Positions 26,102-33,786 of a stretch of 64,000 bases of DNA are shown one piece after another (the first letter of the stretch is position 1; the number at the start of each line of letters is the position of its first letter). The stretch spans positions 248,001-312,000 of the forward strand of contig NZ_JABFAM010000005.1 in assembly GCF_013623775.1 (NCBI RefSeq), in the 5' to 3' direction. The DNA is from Rufibacter sp. XAAS-G3-1. Its GTDB lineage: Bacteria; Bacteroidota; Bacteroidia; Cytophagales; Hymenobacteraceae. The position numbers and the translations under genes were made by a program. The notes under the pieces were generated by a model, which saw only the letters and a program-made list of their open reading frames with translations, had not been told where the DNA came from and did not search any database.

Positions 26102-26142
26102 CGTGTTCTAAAGGAGATTTAGGGAAAACAGGCTTGAAACGG
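26102..26142. repeat. Hairpin repeat, degenerate copy 16
   Basis: Only the right arm (AAAACAGGCTTGAAACGG) is well kept. Confidence 0.4.
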
Positions 26143-26319
26143 AATTGGCAGAGACACTCACAGGCTTGGTAGACGCTACGAGGTCACGGTATGGCGGAGC
26201 GAAACAGAACCCACCCCTCCCCCTCCAAGGAGGGGAATACGGCTTTACAGGGCAATAAGGACAATATAACTTGTACAACCAATAGCTGCCACTGCCCTTG
26301 CTGCAATGGCCTTTACTCC

Positions 26320-26540
26320 TTTCCCCAGTTCTAGTCTTCCCCGAGCGCGCCTCGCTTTTGGCCCTGGACAGACAGCTACTAAGAGAAGAGAACTTCCCAG
26401 GCCGAAAGGGCAGTGCGAGAGGGAAAGACGGGGCCTCGCGGCCGTGAGCGCATACCGCCAAAGCTGGAACAACACAGCACTTGCACCCACGAAACGAACG
26501 GACAAGCCAAGGGAACAGCAAACGGCGTGCACCTGCTAAT
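26320..26540 (-). repeat. ~220-bp structured repeat element, copy A
   Basis: Shares long blocks with copies B (40315-40535, other strand) and C (50885-51104). Plus-strand segments GTCTTCCCC (26334-26342) and GGGAAAGAC (26421-26429), CTCGC (26351) and GCGAG (26415), and GGCCCTGG (26360) and CCAGGCC form nested stems around a variable loop. The minus-strand transcript keeps all nine outer pairs (one as G-U); the plus-strand one would have a C-A mismatch. An open frame crosses all three copies, but copies differ mostly at first and second codon positions, which speaks against protein selection. Confidence 0.8.
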
Positions 26541-26671
26541 CAGCAGTTCCAGACAAATGCCAAAACGTAGAAACCAGCCAAGATACTTACCCGCAACGGT
26601 GACACCCTACTCCCTTGCCCCAAAGGCATGCTGAAGAGGACAGACAAAAACCGATCTTGCAACACCGGACA

Positions 26672-26708
26672 CCTTTTAAGGCTCATTCCAAAAAAGAAGG
26701 CAAAAAAC
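26672..26708. repeat. Hairpin repeat, degenerate copy 17
   Basis: CCTTTTAAGGCTCATTCC and GAAGGCAAAAAAC; partial pairing. Confidence 0.45.
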
Positions 26709-26943
26709 ACCTTATCCCCGAAGGAATTCTTAAAGATAGTATTCTGCCAGAAAGGGCTGGAAACCAGCTGTGGAGAAGAGGCGAAGCCTTGTAGCTAAAG
26801 GAAAACAGATTAACTTTGGCCTGCATTGGCATGCTTTTGGCGAGAGGGCTTTAGTATAGGACGGCATCCGCTTTTCTGAGGTTGAATTCCGTTTCACGCG
26901 CCAAATCATTCCCGTATTTTCTTTCTGGTTTCTTAAAACAGCT

Positions 26944-27879
26944 ATGCGTAGAGTTCTGAGTTTTAGTGGCTACTGGCAATTCTCTGCGGTAGTGTTGGTG
27001 GCGTTGCTGGCGGGTTGTACGGCCCCCAGGTCGGTGATCCATTCTGGACGGGTTACGCCGCATGGCGAGTTCAAAGTAGGAGCCAACTTCGGGGGGAATC
27101 TCTCTACGGAGCCCATTGGGCAGTTGAAAGACGTTACCGAAGATGCCATTGTGGCCCTGGCCAACCGCGATTCTGTGTATTATGACGGGTTGGTGCGGTC
27201 GGCCACCAAAGCCGCCATCGCCTATACCCTGGATCCGTTCGGGCCAACGTTTGATTTTTACGTGCGCTACGGGGTGCTGCCCCGGGTAGACGTGGGGTAT
27301 AAATACGCCTCTGGCGTGCACGTGCTAGATGCCATGTACCAGTTCATGGGCCCGGTGGCCGGAGTGTCTACCCGAAGCGCCAATGAAAGGTGGTACGGCA
27401 GCGTGGGACTGCAGTATGCCGGGCAGAGCTCAAACATCTTAGATAAACTTTTCCTGGACAAGCTTTCGCCGGTGCTGCAATTCACCGCCAAAAGAAGAGA
27501 CGTGCTGGTGCCGTTGGTGTTCAGTAGGTCGTTTGGGGCCGATGAGGAATTCGGGAATATCTCCTTCGGGGTGGCCTATAACCACACCTTTGTGGAATAC
27601 GGCTTGGTACCGGGCAAACTCTATGAGAAAGTAGGCGGCGGCAAAGCCGTGCAGATTGAAGGCCTCACCAGAACGCAGAGTTTTCCGTCTTACGGCCTGT
27701 TCGTGAACGCTAAAATTGGGGCGAAGCGCATTTACCTTCTGCCCGCCCTTTCTATGTTCTACCAGAGCTACGGCACCTATGAACTCCTGAAACAAGAAAA
27801 AGCCGACTTCTCCGGCATCACCATTGTGCCTTCCATTGGGGTGCAGATTGGGCTGGGGCAAGGCAAGACCGGCAGGTAA
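26944..27879 (+). CDS. Outer-membrane lipoprotein of unknown function, barrel-like
   Basis: 311 residues. The N-terminal signal ends in lipobox LLAGC (Cys25). The rest is rich in alternating aromatic and small residues with many Gly and Tyr (VDVGYKYASGVHVLDAMYQF, YGSVGLQYAG, ISFGVAYNHTFVEYG), like a small outer-membrane beta barrel. I do not recognise the family. Convergent with the pirin gene and followed at once by hairpin repeat copy 18. Confidence 0.7.
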   Translation: MRRVLSFSGYWQFSAVVLVALLAGCTAPRSVIHSGRVTPHGEFKVGANFGGNLSTEPIGQLKDVTEDAIVALANRDSVYYDGLVRSATKAAIAYTLDPFGPTFDFYVRYGVLPRVDVGYKYASGVHVLDAMYQFMGPVAGVSTRSANERWYGSVGLQYAGQSSNILDKLFLDKLSPVLQFTAKRRDVLVPLVFSRSFGADEEFGNISFGVAYNHTFVEYGLVPGKLYEKVGGGKAVQIEGLTRTQSFPSYGLFVNAKIGAKRIYLLPALSMFYQSYGTYELLKQEKADFSGITIVPSIGVQIGLGQGKTGR

Positions 27880-27887
27880 AGCGTTTC

Positions 27888-27926
27888 TGTTTTAAGGCTG
27901 ATTTCCTAAAAATAGGCCTAAAGCGG
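27888..27926. repeat. Hairpin repeat, copy 18
   Basis: TGTTTTAAGGCTGATTTCC left, AATAGGCCTAAAGCGG right; a few bases after a stop codon. Confidence 0.7.
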
Positions 27927-27959
27927 CTGCTTGTAGATGAAGTGAAATAACTTTTAAAT

Positions 27960-27998
27960 CCTGTGGTAATTGGCGCAAAGCAACAGTTACCACAGGAT
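27960..27998. repeat. Inverted repeat CCTGTGGTAA / TTACCACAGG
   Basis: AATCCTGTGGTAA and TTACCACAGGATT are 13-bp complementary arms around ~16 nt. A terminator role for the convergent neighbours is possible. Confidence 0.6.
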
Positions 27999-28062
27999 TT
28001 TTGCTTTGACAGGAAGTCTGCCGCAAAATATAATGTAAGGTTTGCCTTTTGGCCGAACTGCT

Positions 28063-28121
28063 GCGGAGTTCTACTCCACGGTGAACCACGGGCAGTTTGC
28101 TTCCGGAGTGGAACTCCGAAG
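28063..28121 (-). repeat. Four-box palindrome element, partial copy 2
   Basis: Two palindromes, TGCGGAGTTCTACTCCAC (28062-28079) and TTCCGGAGTGGAACTCCGAA (28101-28120), with the CCACGGG spacer between them. It looks like the full four-box element with the middle lost. Confidence 0.8.
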
Positions 28122-28133
28122 GAGCGGTGTTTC

Positions 28134-28171
28134 TGTTTTGAGGCTATTTTCCTGAAAATAGGCCTAAAACG
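28134..28171. repeat. Hairpin repeat, copy 19
   Basis: TGTTTTGAGGCTATTTTCC left, GAAAATAGGCCTAAAACG right. Confidence 0.85.
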
Positions 28172-28226
28172 CTTTCTGCTGTTCACCAGGCAGCTTCCTG
28201 AGCCAAGCCAGAAACGGTTTTCTCCC

Positions 28227-29141
28227 TCAGGAAAGAGCTTCGGGGGCGGGACTGCCGGCGGGGCGCGATTTGTCTTCGGGGAGCGGAATGAATTCCTGGT
28301 TGTCGGTGGGCGGTAACAGGATGCGGCCTTCCTTCCAGTCGGCTTTGGCCTGCTCAATGCGGTCTTTCCGGCTGGACACAAAATTCCACCAGATAAACCG
28401 TTGGCCCAGCGGCTCGCCGCCCAGCAGCATGAGCGTGGTGGGTTCTTTGGCTAAAATAATAGGGTCAACGCCTTTGCTGAAAACCAGCATCTGCCCCACG
28501 GTGTACGTATGTCCGGAAACCTCCACGCTGCCTTTGGCCACGTAAACGCCCCGTTCAGAATGCTCCTGCGGCAACCCGAAGCGCGCTCCCCGGTCCAGCA
28601 CCACGTGCAGGTAGAAAAGCGGCGAGTGCGTCTTCACCCCGTTTCTAAGGCCGTAGGCATCCCCGGCAATCAGGCGCATCCAGACGCCCGCATCGGTGTA
28701 GATGGGCAGTTGCTCGGGCTGGTAATTGTCGAAGGCCGGGGCGGCTTCCTCGTCTTTCTCGGGCAGGGCCACCCAGGTCTGGATCATCTCCAGGTTGCCG
28801 CCCGCCAGCAGGGCCGGGTCTTCAAACCGCTCAGAATGCGCGATGCCGCTGCCGGCCGTCATCCAGTTCACCTCGCCGGGCCTTATGATCTGCTCCACGC
28901 CCAGGCTATCGCGGTGCATGACCTGTCCGCCAAGCAGGTAGCTGACCGTAGACAACCCAATGTGCGGATGCGGCAACACATCCAGGTTCGTGGCCAGGGA
29001 AGGCTGCACGGCTACCGGGCCCGCGTGGTCCATGAAGATGAAAGGGCCCACCATCCGGCGCAGGCGGAACGGCAGAATCCGGCGCACGTCCATTCCGGGG
29101 GCCAGCGCTGCTTTACGGGCTTCTATGACAATGTCCAGCAT
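28227..29141 (-). CDS. Pirin family protein
   Basis: 304 residues with the bicupin pirin layout: VGPFIFMDHAGP, LPHPHIGLSTVSYLLGGQVMHRDSLG (metal-ligand His residues), PGEVNWMTAGSGIAHSER, and a second cupin with FYLHVVLDRGARF and AKEPTTLMLLGGEPLGQRFIWWNFVSS. Bacterial pirins bind iron and some oxidise quercetin-type flavonols; the cellular role here is unknown. Single gene, divergent from the flavin oxidoreductase. Family certain. Confidence 0.95.
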   Translation of the reverse strand: MLDIVIEARKAALAPGMDVRRILPFRLRRMVGPFIFMDHAGPVAVQPSLATNLDVLPHPHIGLSTVSYLLGGQVMHRDSLGVEQIIRPGEVNWMTAGSGIAHSERFEDPALLAGGNLEMIQTWVALPEKDEEAAPAFDNYQPEQLPIYTDAGVWMRLIAGDAYGLRNGVKTHSPLFYLHVVLDRGARFGLPQEHSERGVYVAKGSVEVSGHTYTVGQMLVFSKGVDPIILAKEPTTLMLLGGEPLGQRFIWWNFVSSRKDRIEQAKADWKEGRILLPPTDNQEFIPLPEDKSRPAGSPAPEALS

Positions 29142-29270
29142 AAATAAGAAAAGTGGTTCGTTGCCTTAAGGAACTAAATGTCAGGCAGAATGACAAGCGG
29201 CACACCCGTTCAGCGGGATATAAAAGCTTATTCTCAGACAGTTCCTCTGGGGCAGCGTACGCTGAAAGGT

Positions 29271-29311
29271 CTGTTTTAGGGCTGTTTTCCCGAAAACGGG
29301 CTCAAAACCGG
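29271..29311. repeat. Hairpin repeat, copy 20
   Basis: CTGTTTTAGGGCTGTTTTC left, GAAAACGGGCTCAAAACCGG right. Confidence 0.8.
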
Positions 29312-29388
29312 TTTTCCACGGCGGGCAGCCCCAGCAGACGCTTGCGCCGGAGAAACAAGCTCTGAGTTGGGGGGTACAGCGTTCCCCG

Positions 29389-29428
29389 CCGTTTCTGGGG
29401 CATTTTCTGAAAAACAGGCCCCAAACCG
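29389..29428. repeat. Hairpin repeat, copy 21
   Basis: CCGTTTCTGGGGCATTTTC left, AAAACAGGCCCCAAACCG right. Confidence 0.8.
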
Positions 29429-29503
29429 CAGCTTTTCCGTTTTTGTGCCGTTACAACAGTTTGTCTTCGTTCCTTTGCGCTACAAAAGAGAAGTAACCTC
29501 CCT

Positions 29504-30544
29504 ATGGAAATCGGCATCACCACCTTCGTAGAAAACACCCCAAATCCCGCCACCGGTCAACTGCTGCCCCCGCACGAGCGGATGCGCAACCTGATGGAGG
29601 AAATCGCCCTCGCCGACCAGGTGGGGCTGGATGTCTTCTCCATCGGGGAGCACCACCGGTCAGACTTCGTTGTTTCCTCCCCGGCCGTGGTGCTGGCCGC
29701 AGCCGCGGTGAAAACCAAGCGCATCAGGCTGTCCAGCGCCGTGACGGTGCTCAGTTCCGATGACCCGGTGCGGGTGTTCCAGGATTTCGCGCACGTGGAT
29801 CTGCTGTCTGAAGGCCGCGCCGAGATCATGGCGGGGCGGGGTTCCTTTATAGAGTCTTTCCCGCTGTTCGGCCAAGATATGAACGACTACAATGAACTGT
29901 TCTCTGAGAAACTGGAGCTGCTTATTGCCCTCAACAAAAGCGAGAAAGTAACCTGGTCTGGCCAGCACCGCCCCGCCATAGACAACCTGGGCGTGTACCC
30001 CAGGCCGTACCAGCCCGAGCTGCCCATTTGGGTAGCCGTGGGCGGCACCCCGGCCTCGGTGATTAGGGCCGCCCAGCGCGGCTTGCCCATGGCGCTGGCT
30101 ATTATTGGCGGCCTGCCCGAGCGGTTTGTGCCATTCACTGATCTGTACCGGAAAACTTACCTGCAGGCAGGCTTTCACGCAGATAAACTGCAACTGGCCA
30201 TCAACTCGCACGGCTACCTCGCCGATGACTCGCAGAAAGCCGCCGCTGAATTCTACGGGCCGTACGCCTACCTCATGGGCAAGATTGGGCGCGAGCGCGG
30301 CTGGTCTGGCATGAGCCGCGAGCAATTTGACCTCATGCGCGGCCCCGAGGGCTCCTTGCTGGTGGGCAGCCCGCAGCAGGTCATAGACAAGATACTCTGG
30401 GAATATGAGTTGTTCGGCAATACCCGTTATCTCTTCCATATAAGCGTGGGCACGTTGCCTCATGCCCAGGTCATGCACGCCATTGAATTGTTAGGAACCG
30501 TGGTAGCGCCAGCCGTGAAGAAAGCGGTGGGGAAACAGGGGTGA
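29504..30544 (+). CDS. LLM class flavin-dependent oxidoreductase
   Basis: 346 residues of bacterial luciferase-like monooxygenase fold: EIGITTFVENTPNP, QVGLDVFSIGEHHRSDFVVSSPAVVLAA (the EHH motif), RIRLSSAVTVLSSDDPVRVFQDFAHVDLLSEGRAEIMAGRGSF, and GTPASVIRAAQRGLPMALAII. It uses reduced FMN or F420-like flavin to oxidise an unknown substrate. Usual length, single gene. Confidence 0.93.
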   Translation: MEIGITTFVENTPNPATGQLLPPHERMRNLMEEIALADQVGLDVFSIGEHHRSDFVVSSPAVVLAAAAVKTKRIRLSSAVTVLSSDDPVRVFQDFAHVDLLSEGRAEIMAGRGSFIESFPLFGQDMNDYNELFSEKLELLIALNKSEKVTWSGQHRPAIDNLGVYPRPYQPELPIWVAVGGTPASVIRAAQRGLPMALAIIGGLPERFVPFTDLYRKTYLQAGFHADKLQLAINSHGYLADDSQKAAAEFYGPYAYLMGKIGRERGWSGMSREQFDLMRGPEGSLLVGSPQQVIDKILWEYELFGNTRYLFHISVGTLPHAQVMHAIELLGTVVAPAVKKAVGKQG

Positions 30545-30563
30545 TTTGCTGCGTTACCAGATC

Positions 30564-31790
30564 TTACAACCGCGCCGTAGCCGTATTCTGCTGGTTTAGG
30601 ATGCTATCTGCAGGGGCCGGATACAGGAATTTGCGTAGTTCCTGCAGGTAACTGAAGCTGCCGTTGGGCAGATTGCTGAGGATAATGAGGGCGCTGTGCT
30701 CTTTGGGGTTACGCAACAAGTAGGTAGAAAAGCCGTGCCACAAGCCGCCGTGGTACACGGCGGTGTCGCCGTTGTCCAACGGCCGTATGCGCCAACCGAA
30801 CCCGTAATCCTCCTCCTGTTTTTTCTTCTTTTTGAGAATAGAGCCGGTAAACGCCTCTTTCAGGGTTTCTTTGCTCACCAGTTTTTGGGTGTAGAGCGCC
30901 TGATCCCATTTGTAGAGGTCTTCTACGGTAGAGTAAATGCCTTTGTCGCCCAGCACGGTGTCTAGGTAATCTGAGGTGCGTTTCTGGCGGAAGCGGGTGT
31001 GGCCGGTGGCTATTTTGCCGGTAAGGGTGGCTACCTCTGGGCTGTAGGTGAAGGTCTGCTTCATCTCCAGGGGTTCAAAGATGCGCTCCCGCAGGAAAGT
31101 GGCGAAGGGCATTTCAGAGACTTTTTCCACAATAGAGGCCAAAAGGCTGTACCCGGTGTTGCTGTAGTCAAAGTGGGTGTTGGGCGGATAATACGGTTGG
31201 GGACGGTGCGCCACCATTAGGTTAATGACATCTTCGTTCGTAAGGTTCTTGTTGCGGTCTGGCCAGAGCTTGTCGCTGAAATACGTGTAGTTAGACAAGC
31301 CGCTCTGGTGGGTGAGCAGCTGCCGGATGGTAATGCCGTGGTACGGGAAGTTGGGGATGTACTGCTGCACGCTGTCCTTGTAGCTCAGTTTGCCCTCGTC
31401 TTTCAGCATCATGATGGCCATGGCCGTGAACTGCTTGGACACCGAGGCCAACTGAAAAGCGGTCTCCACGGTAAGGGAATCCTTCTTGTAAAAATCGGCA
31501 AGGCCGAAGGCATTTTTGTAGATGACCTGGTCATACTTGGTCACCAGCACCGTGCCGTTAAAGCCCCTTCTTTTGTGAAAATGCTTAAAAACGGAATCTA
31601 ACTGCTGGGTCAGTTTCCGGACACTATCAGGCGTAAACGAGGCCGGAATAGCGATCTGCTCCCTGGTGTCATCATCGCCTCCCCACAAGCTGTTCTTCTT
31701 GCCTGACTCCTGGCAGCCGACCAGGAACAGACAGAAAACGGATGCAGTGATGCCGCTAAGAAGCAAGTGTTTTGTTTTGAGAAAAGCCAT
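30564..31790 (-). CDS. Serine hydrolase (class C beta-lactamase-like), lipoprotein
   Basis: 408 residues from the ATG at 31788-31790, which gives a clean lipoprotein signal (MAFLKTKHLLLSGITASVFCLFLVGC). The beta-lactamase/penicillin-binding fold shows SVSK (the SxxK nucleophile), a YSN triad in FDYSNTGYSLL, and HGG in AVYHGGLWHGFS. It is likely envelope-anchored and acts as a D-aminopeptidase, esterase or carboxypeptidase; it is not necessarily an antibiotic resistance enzyme. Tail-to-tail with the oxidoreductase gene, 20 bp apart. Confidence 0.9.
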   Translation of the reverse strand: MAFLKTKHLLLSGITASVFCLFLVGCQESGKKNSLWGGDDDTREQIAIPASFTPDSVRKLTQQLDSVFKHFHKRRGFNGTVLVTKYDQVIYKNAFGLADFYKKDSLTVETAFQLASVSKQFTAMAIMMLKDEGKLSYKDSVQQYIPNFPYHGITIRQLLTHQSGLSNYTYFSDKLWPDRNKNLTNEDVINLMVAHRPQPYYPPNTHFDYSNTGYSLLASIVEKVSEMPFATFLRERIFEPLEMKQTFTYSPEVATLTGKIATGHTRFRQKRTSDYLDTVLGDKGIYSTVEDLYKWDQALYTQKLVSKETLKEAFTGSILKKKKKQEEDYGFGWRIRPLDNGDTAVYHGGLWHGFSTYLLRNPKEHSALIILSNLPNGSFSYLQELRKFLYPAPADSILNQQNTATARL

Positions 31791-31907
31791 ACCTGAAAAT
31801 GCCAACACGAAAACGGACTCTAAAGATAAGGCAATGAAAGAAAATTTTACTATAAAAATGTTTCGGTGGTGGGCCAGAGAGGGGGGCCTGGTAAGTAAAC
31901 TGGCAGA

Positions 31908-32141
31908 TTATGGGTTCGCCAGAACTTGATCATAGTTGGATCCAATAATCGCTTTCACATCTCCACCAGGCCCGGGCCGCAGCACCTTGATGCCCAACGG
32001 CTTCATCATGTGCTGATGATCCTGCTCTGCCGTGCAATTTATAGGAGCGGGATAGTTGGCGGCGGTAGTACCAGTGGAAGCCTGCTGCGCGGAGGCAGAA
32101 GAAATGGTGAAGGCAAGTAGGAGGTAGAGGACTTTTTTCAT
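31908..32141 (-). pseudogene. N-terminal stump of a glucuronoyl-esterase-like (CE15-like) gene
   Basis: 77 residues: a signal peptide (MKKVLYLLLAFTISSASAQ) then AEQDHQHMMKPLGIKVLRPGPGGD and NYDQVLANP. From memory, this is how secreted CE15-like acetylxylan/glucuronoyl esterases of ~420 residues begin, before their catalytic domain. Here the frame stops right after NYDQVLANP and the following ~115 bp before the next gene show no more of it. I infer a deletion remnant; a real small secreted protein is the alternative. Confidence 0.5.
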
Positions 32142-32163
32142 GAGAGCCGGTTATGTCTTCAAG

Positions 32164-33123
32164 TCAGCTAGAAATCTCCAACTGGCGTTGCTTCACCTCC
32201 AGCAATTCATGGTAGTTTGTCTTTAGGTCTTCTGGCAGAAAGCTGATGTCAATAAAGTTGTGCCAGGCAGGAAGAGCTTTTGAAAATCGTTTGAAGATGT
32301 TCTGCATGGCTCGTGCTTCAATTCCGGCGGCACCCATAGCAATCTCAAAGTCCTTCCGTTTCAGTTTTCGCTTCTTGCCATTGAGGGTTAAAGCCAGTTC
32401 TTCAGTATCACCTTCTACCACTAATTCAGAGGCAACTAAATCATAGGCGGGGCAAAGATGATACTGCTGGTTTGGGTCTTTGAGCAGAGAGAAGTTTTTC
32501 AGGTGCATGTCATTATTGCCGGTCAGGAAACTGAAGAGTACCTGTTCATAAAAACTGATGCTATCAAATCCAGGGTTGGCGGTGTGCTTTAAAATGACTT
32601 TGGCTATTTGCTCATAAGAACCTTTGTACTTGTGCTCGGTGAGCCGTTCCGTCAATTGGCACATGTCTTCCATGTGTAGTTTTAGGTTTTTAGACCGGTC
32701 CACTCTTTTGGTGATGTACGCCAACTGACCCGAGGCTAACCGGATAAGAGAATGATTCACCGTCTTTACTTTCGCCAGCGCGGCCAAGTGCATGGTAACA
32801 TCTTCAATCTCGGGAAGGTGGCGGTAATGCTGTGTCTGTGGTTTCAAGATATAGTCGCCCCACAAACCAACGATGGCAAATTTCTTAGAGGAGAAGTTAT
32901 CCCGTAAAGCTTCAATGCTTAACGACAGCTTGGGCTGAACACCCGTGATAGTAGTCTGATTCTTGATAATCTGCTCGGCCAGGGCAAACATATCGGTATC
33001 TGTGTAAGGAAGCTCGGGAGGAATTGGAGTGCCATAGATGCTCTTGCTGCATTTAGGGTGGTACTCTGTTTCTGTCACTTTGAGTTCCTGGTAACAATAC
33101 AAGCAACGGCTATTCTTCATCAT
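32164..33123 (-). CDS. hipT: HipT-type kinase toxin (HipA C-terminal part) of a HipBST system
   Basis: 319 residues. A CxxC...C element (Cys7, Cys10, Cys25) precedes the kinase fold, as in many split HipA proteins. GVQPKLSL (61-68) is the ATP-loop motif, K94 in YILKP the likely ATP lysine, NNDMHLKN (203-210) the catalytic Asp/Asn loop and AYDL (226-229) the metal site. HipA/HipT kinases stop translation by phosphorylating aminoacyl-tRNA synthetases (GltX for HipA, TrpS for HipT of E. coli O127). The usual Ser-x-Ser gatekeeper before GVQ reads Thr58-Ile-Thr60. The gene overlaps hipS by 14 bp, so the two are translationally coupled. Confidence 0.88.
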   Translation of the reverse strand: MMKNSRCLYCYQELKVTETEYHPKCSKSIYGTPIPPELPYTDTDMFALAEQIIKNQTTITGVQPKLSLSIEALRDNFSSKKFAIVGLWGDYILKPQTQHYRHLPEIEDVTMHLAALAKVKTVNHSLIRLASGQLAYITKRVDRSKNLKLHMEDMCQLTERLTEHKYKGSYEQIAKVILKHTANPGFDSISFYEQVLFSFLTGNNDMHLKNFSLLKDPNQQYHLCPAYDLVASELVVEGDTEELALTLNGKKRKLKRKDFEIAMGAAGIEARAMQNIFKRFSKALPAWHNFIDISFLPEDLKTNYHELLEVKQRQLEISS

Positions 33124-33445
33124 TCTTCTCCTCCATGGCTACTACAGAAACAGCCCCAATACAATCTCTGCAAGTAGCCATCAGAATGCCCATGCGGTCT
33201 CTGGGGTTGAGTTTCCAGTTCTTCTCAGCGATGTCTAAAAGCCAGCCTTCCGGAATGAGGCCGTCAAAAAAAGGGAACAGCATATTGTTAAGATAGGGCT
33301 TTTGAGCAAGCGGTAGGGTGAGACTGATGGGTTCTGCCTGCGGAAGTGCGAGATAGGCTGCTTCATACCTGAAGTGGTAGCCCTCACTGTCTTCGATAAG
33401 AGTGCCTGCCCAGTGTTGGTACATGTAGATATTAGCCTTCTTCAT
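33110..33445 (-). CDS. hipS: HipS-like protein (HipA N-terminal subdomain), probable antitoxin
   Basis: 111 residues matching the N-subdomain-1 of HipA: GTLIEDSEGYHFRYEAAYL, PISLTLPLAQKPY, LFPFFDGLIPEGWLLD, and DRMGILMATCRDCIGAVSVV. In full-length HipA this is fused to the kinase; here it is a separate gene between hipB and hipT, overlapping each by 14 bp. In the characterised E. coli O127 system the small HipS, not HipB, neutralises the kinase. The same role is inferred here. Confidence 0.87.
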   Translation of the reverse strand: MKKANIYMYQHWAGTLIEDSEGYHFRYEAAYLALPQAEPISLTLPLAQKPYLNNMLFPFFDGLIPEGWLLDIAEKNWKLNPRDRMGILMATCRDCIGAVSVVAMEEKNDEE

Positions 33446-33662
33446 GCAGTAAATCTTCTCTGTTGGCAGGCACTGCCCCTAGTTCATAGCCAAACAGCTT
33501 CAGTACTTGGTTTACTTTGTTCATTTGCAGCGATGATTTGCCTTGTTCCAAATCTCTCACAAACCGAAGGCCCACGCCCGCTTTAAAAGAAAGCTCCTCT
33601 TGGGTAAGACCTAAACGCTTCCTTCTTTCTTTGACAAAGCTTTGTAAGTTGTTTTCCTCCAT
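33432..33662 (-). CDS. hipB: HipB-like helix-turn-helix regulator
   Basis: 76 residues with a Cro/C1-type HTH (VKERRKRLGLTQEELSFKAG, then GLRFVRDLEQGKSSLQ). First gene of the hipB-hipS-hipT operon. It should dimerise on the TTTATACC-N6-GGTATAAA palindromes directly upstream and repress the operon. The ATG touches the first palindrome, so binding could also affect the transcript start or translation. Confidence 0.9.
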   Translation of the reverse strand: MEENNLQSFVKERRKRLGLTQEELSFKAGVGLRFVRDLEQGKSSLQMNKVNQVLKLFGYELGAVPANREDLLHEEG

Positions 33663-33766
33663 TTTATACCCGTTGAGGTATAAAGATACGTAAAGTGTTT
33701 GACTTTATACCTTAACGGGTATAAAATGACTGATTGAATAGGTGTTTATACCCTATTGGGTATAAA
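33663..33766 (-). promoter_or_regulatory. Three identical-arm hip operators at 41-bp spacing
   Basis: TTTATACC-N6-GGTATAAA occurs at 33663-33684, 33704-33725 and 33745-33766. All arms are perfect 8-mers and centres are exactly 41 bp apart (about four helical turns), so all three face the same side of the DNA. Spacers differ (CGTTGA, TTAACG, CTATTG). A TATCTTTA -7-like box overlaps the first operator. E. coli HipB sites (TATCC-N8-GGATA) are similar. Confidence 0.9.
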
Positions 33767-33786
33767 ATGAGAGTTCATTAGGAAAC

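Larger units (their letters stand above)
25717..26943. other. 1.2-kb non-coding mosaic of repeats
   Basis: No gene supported. It holds a mosaic block (25900-26110) with a GAGGGGAGC motif, CTACGAGGTCTTTTGAGTAG at 25986-26008 and a C/G-rich palindromic block at 26054-26088. Next come degenerate hairpin repeats at 26102 and 26672 and the ~220-bp structured element copy A (26320-26540). Several parts recur inverted at 40311-40770. Confidence 0.8.
27880..28226. other. Gap with hairpin repeats and two GGAGT palindromes
   Basis: No gene. It holds hairpin repeats 18 and 19, a partial four-box element, and a dyad CCTGTGGTAA...TTACCACAGG (27960-27998) with an 18-nt loop. Confidence 0.75.
29142..29503. 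other. Divergent promoter region with two hairpin repeats
   Basis: No gene. It carries hairpin repeat copies 20 and 21 between the divergent pirin and oxidoreductase genes, so these copies cannot be simple 3' terminators of the flanking genes. Confidence 0.65.

Noticed and set aside
26108-26521. 137-residue open frame across structured element A (with matching frames at 40306-40578 and 50622-51149)
   Set aside because: Differences between the copies fall mainly on first and second codon positions, and conserved blocks form complementary stems; a structured element explains them better than a protein.
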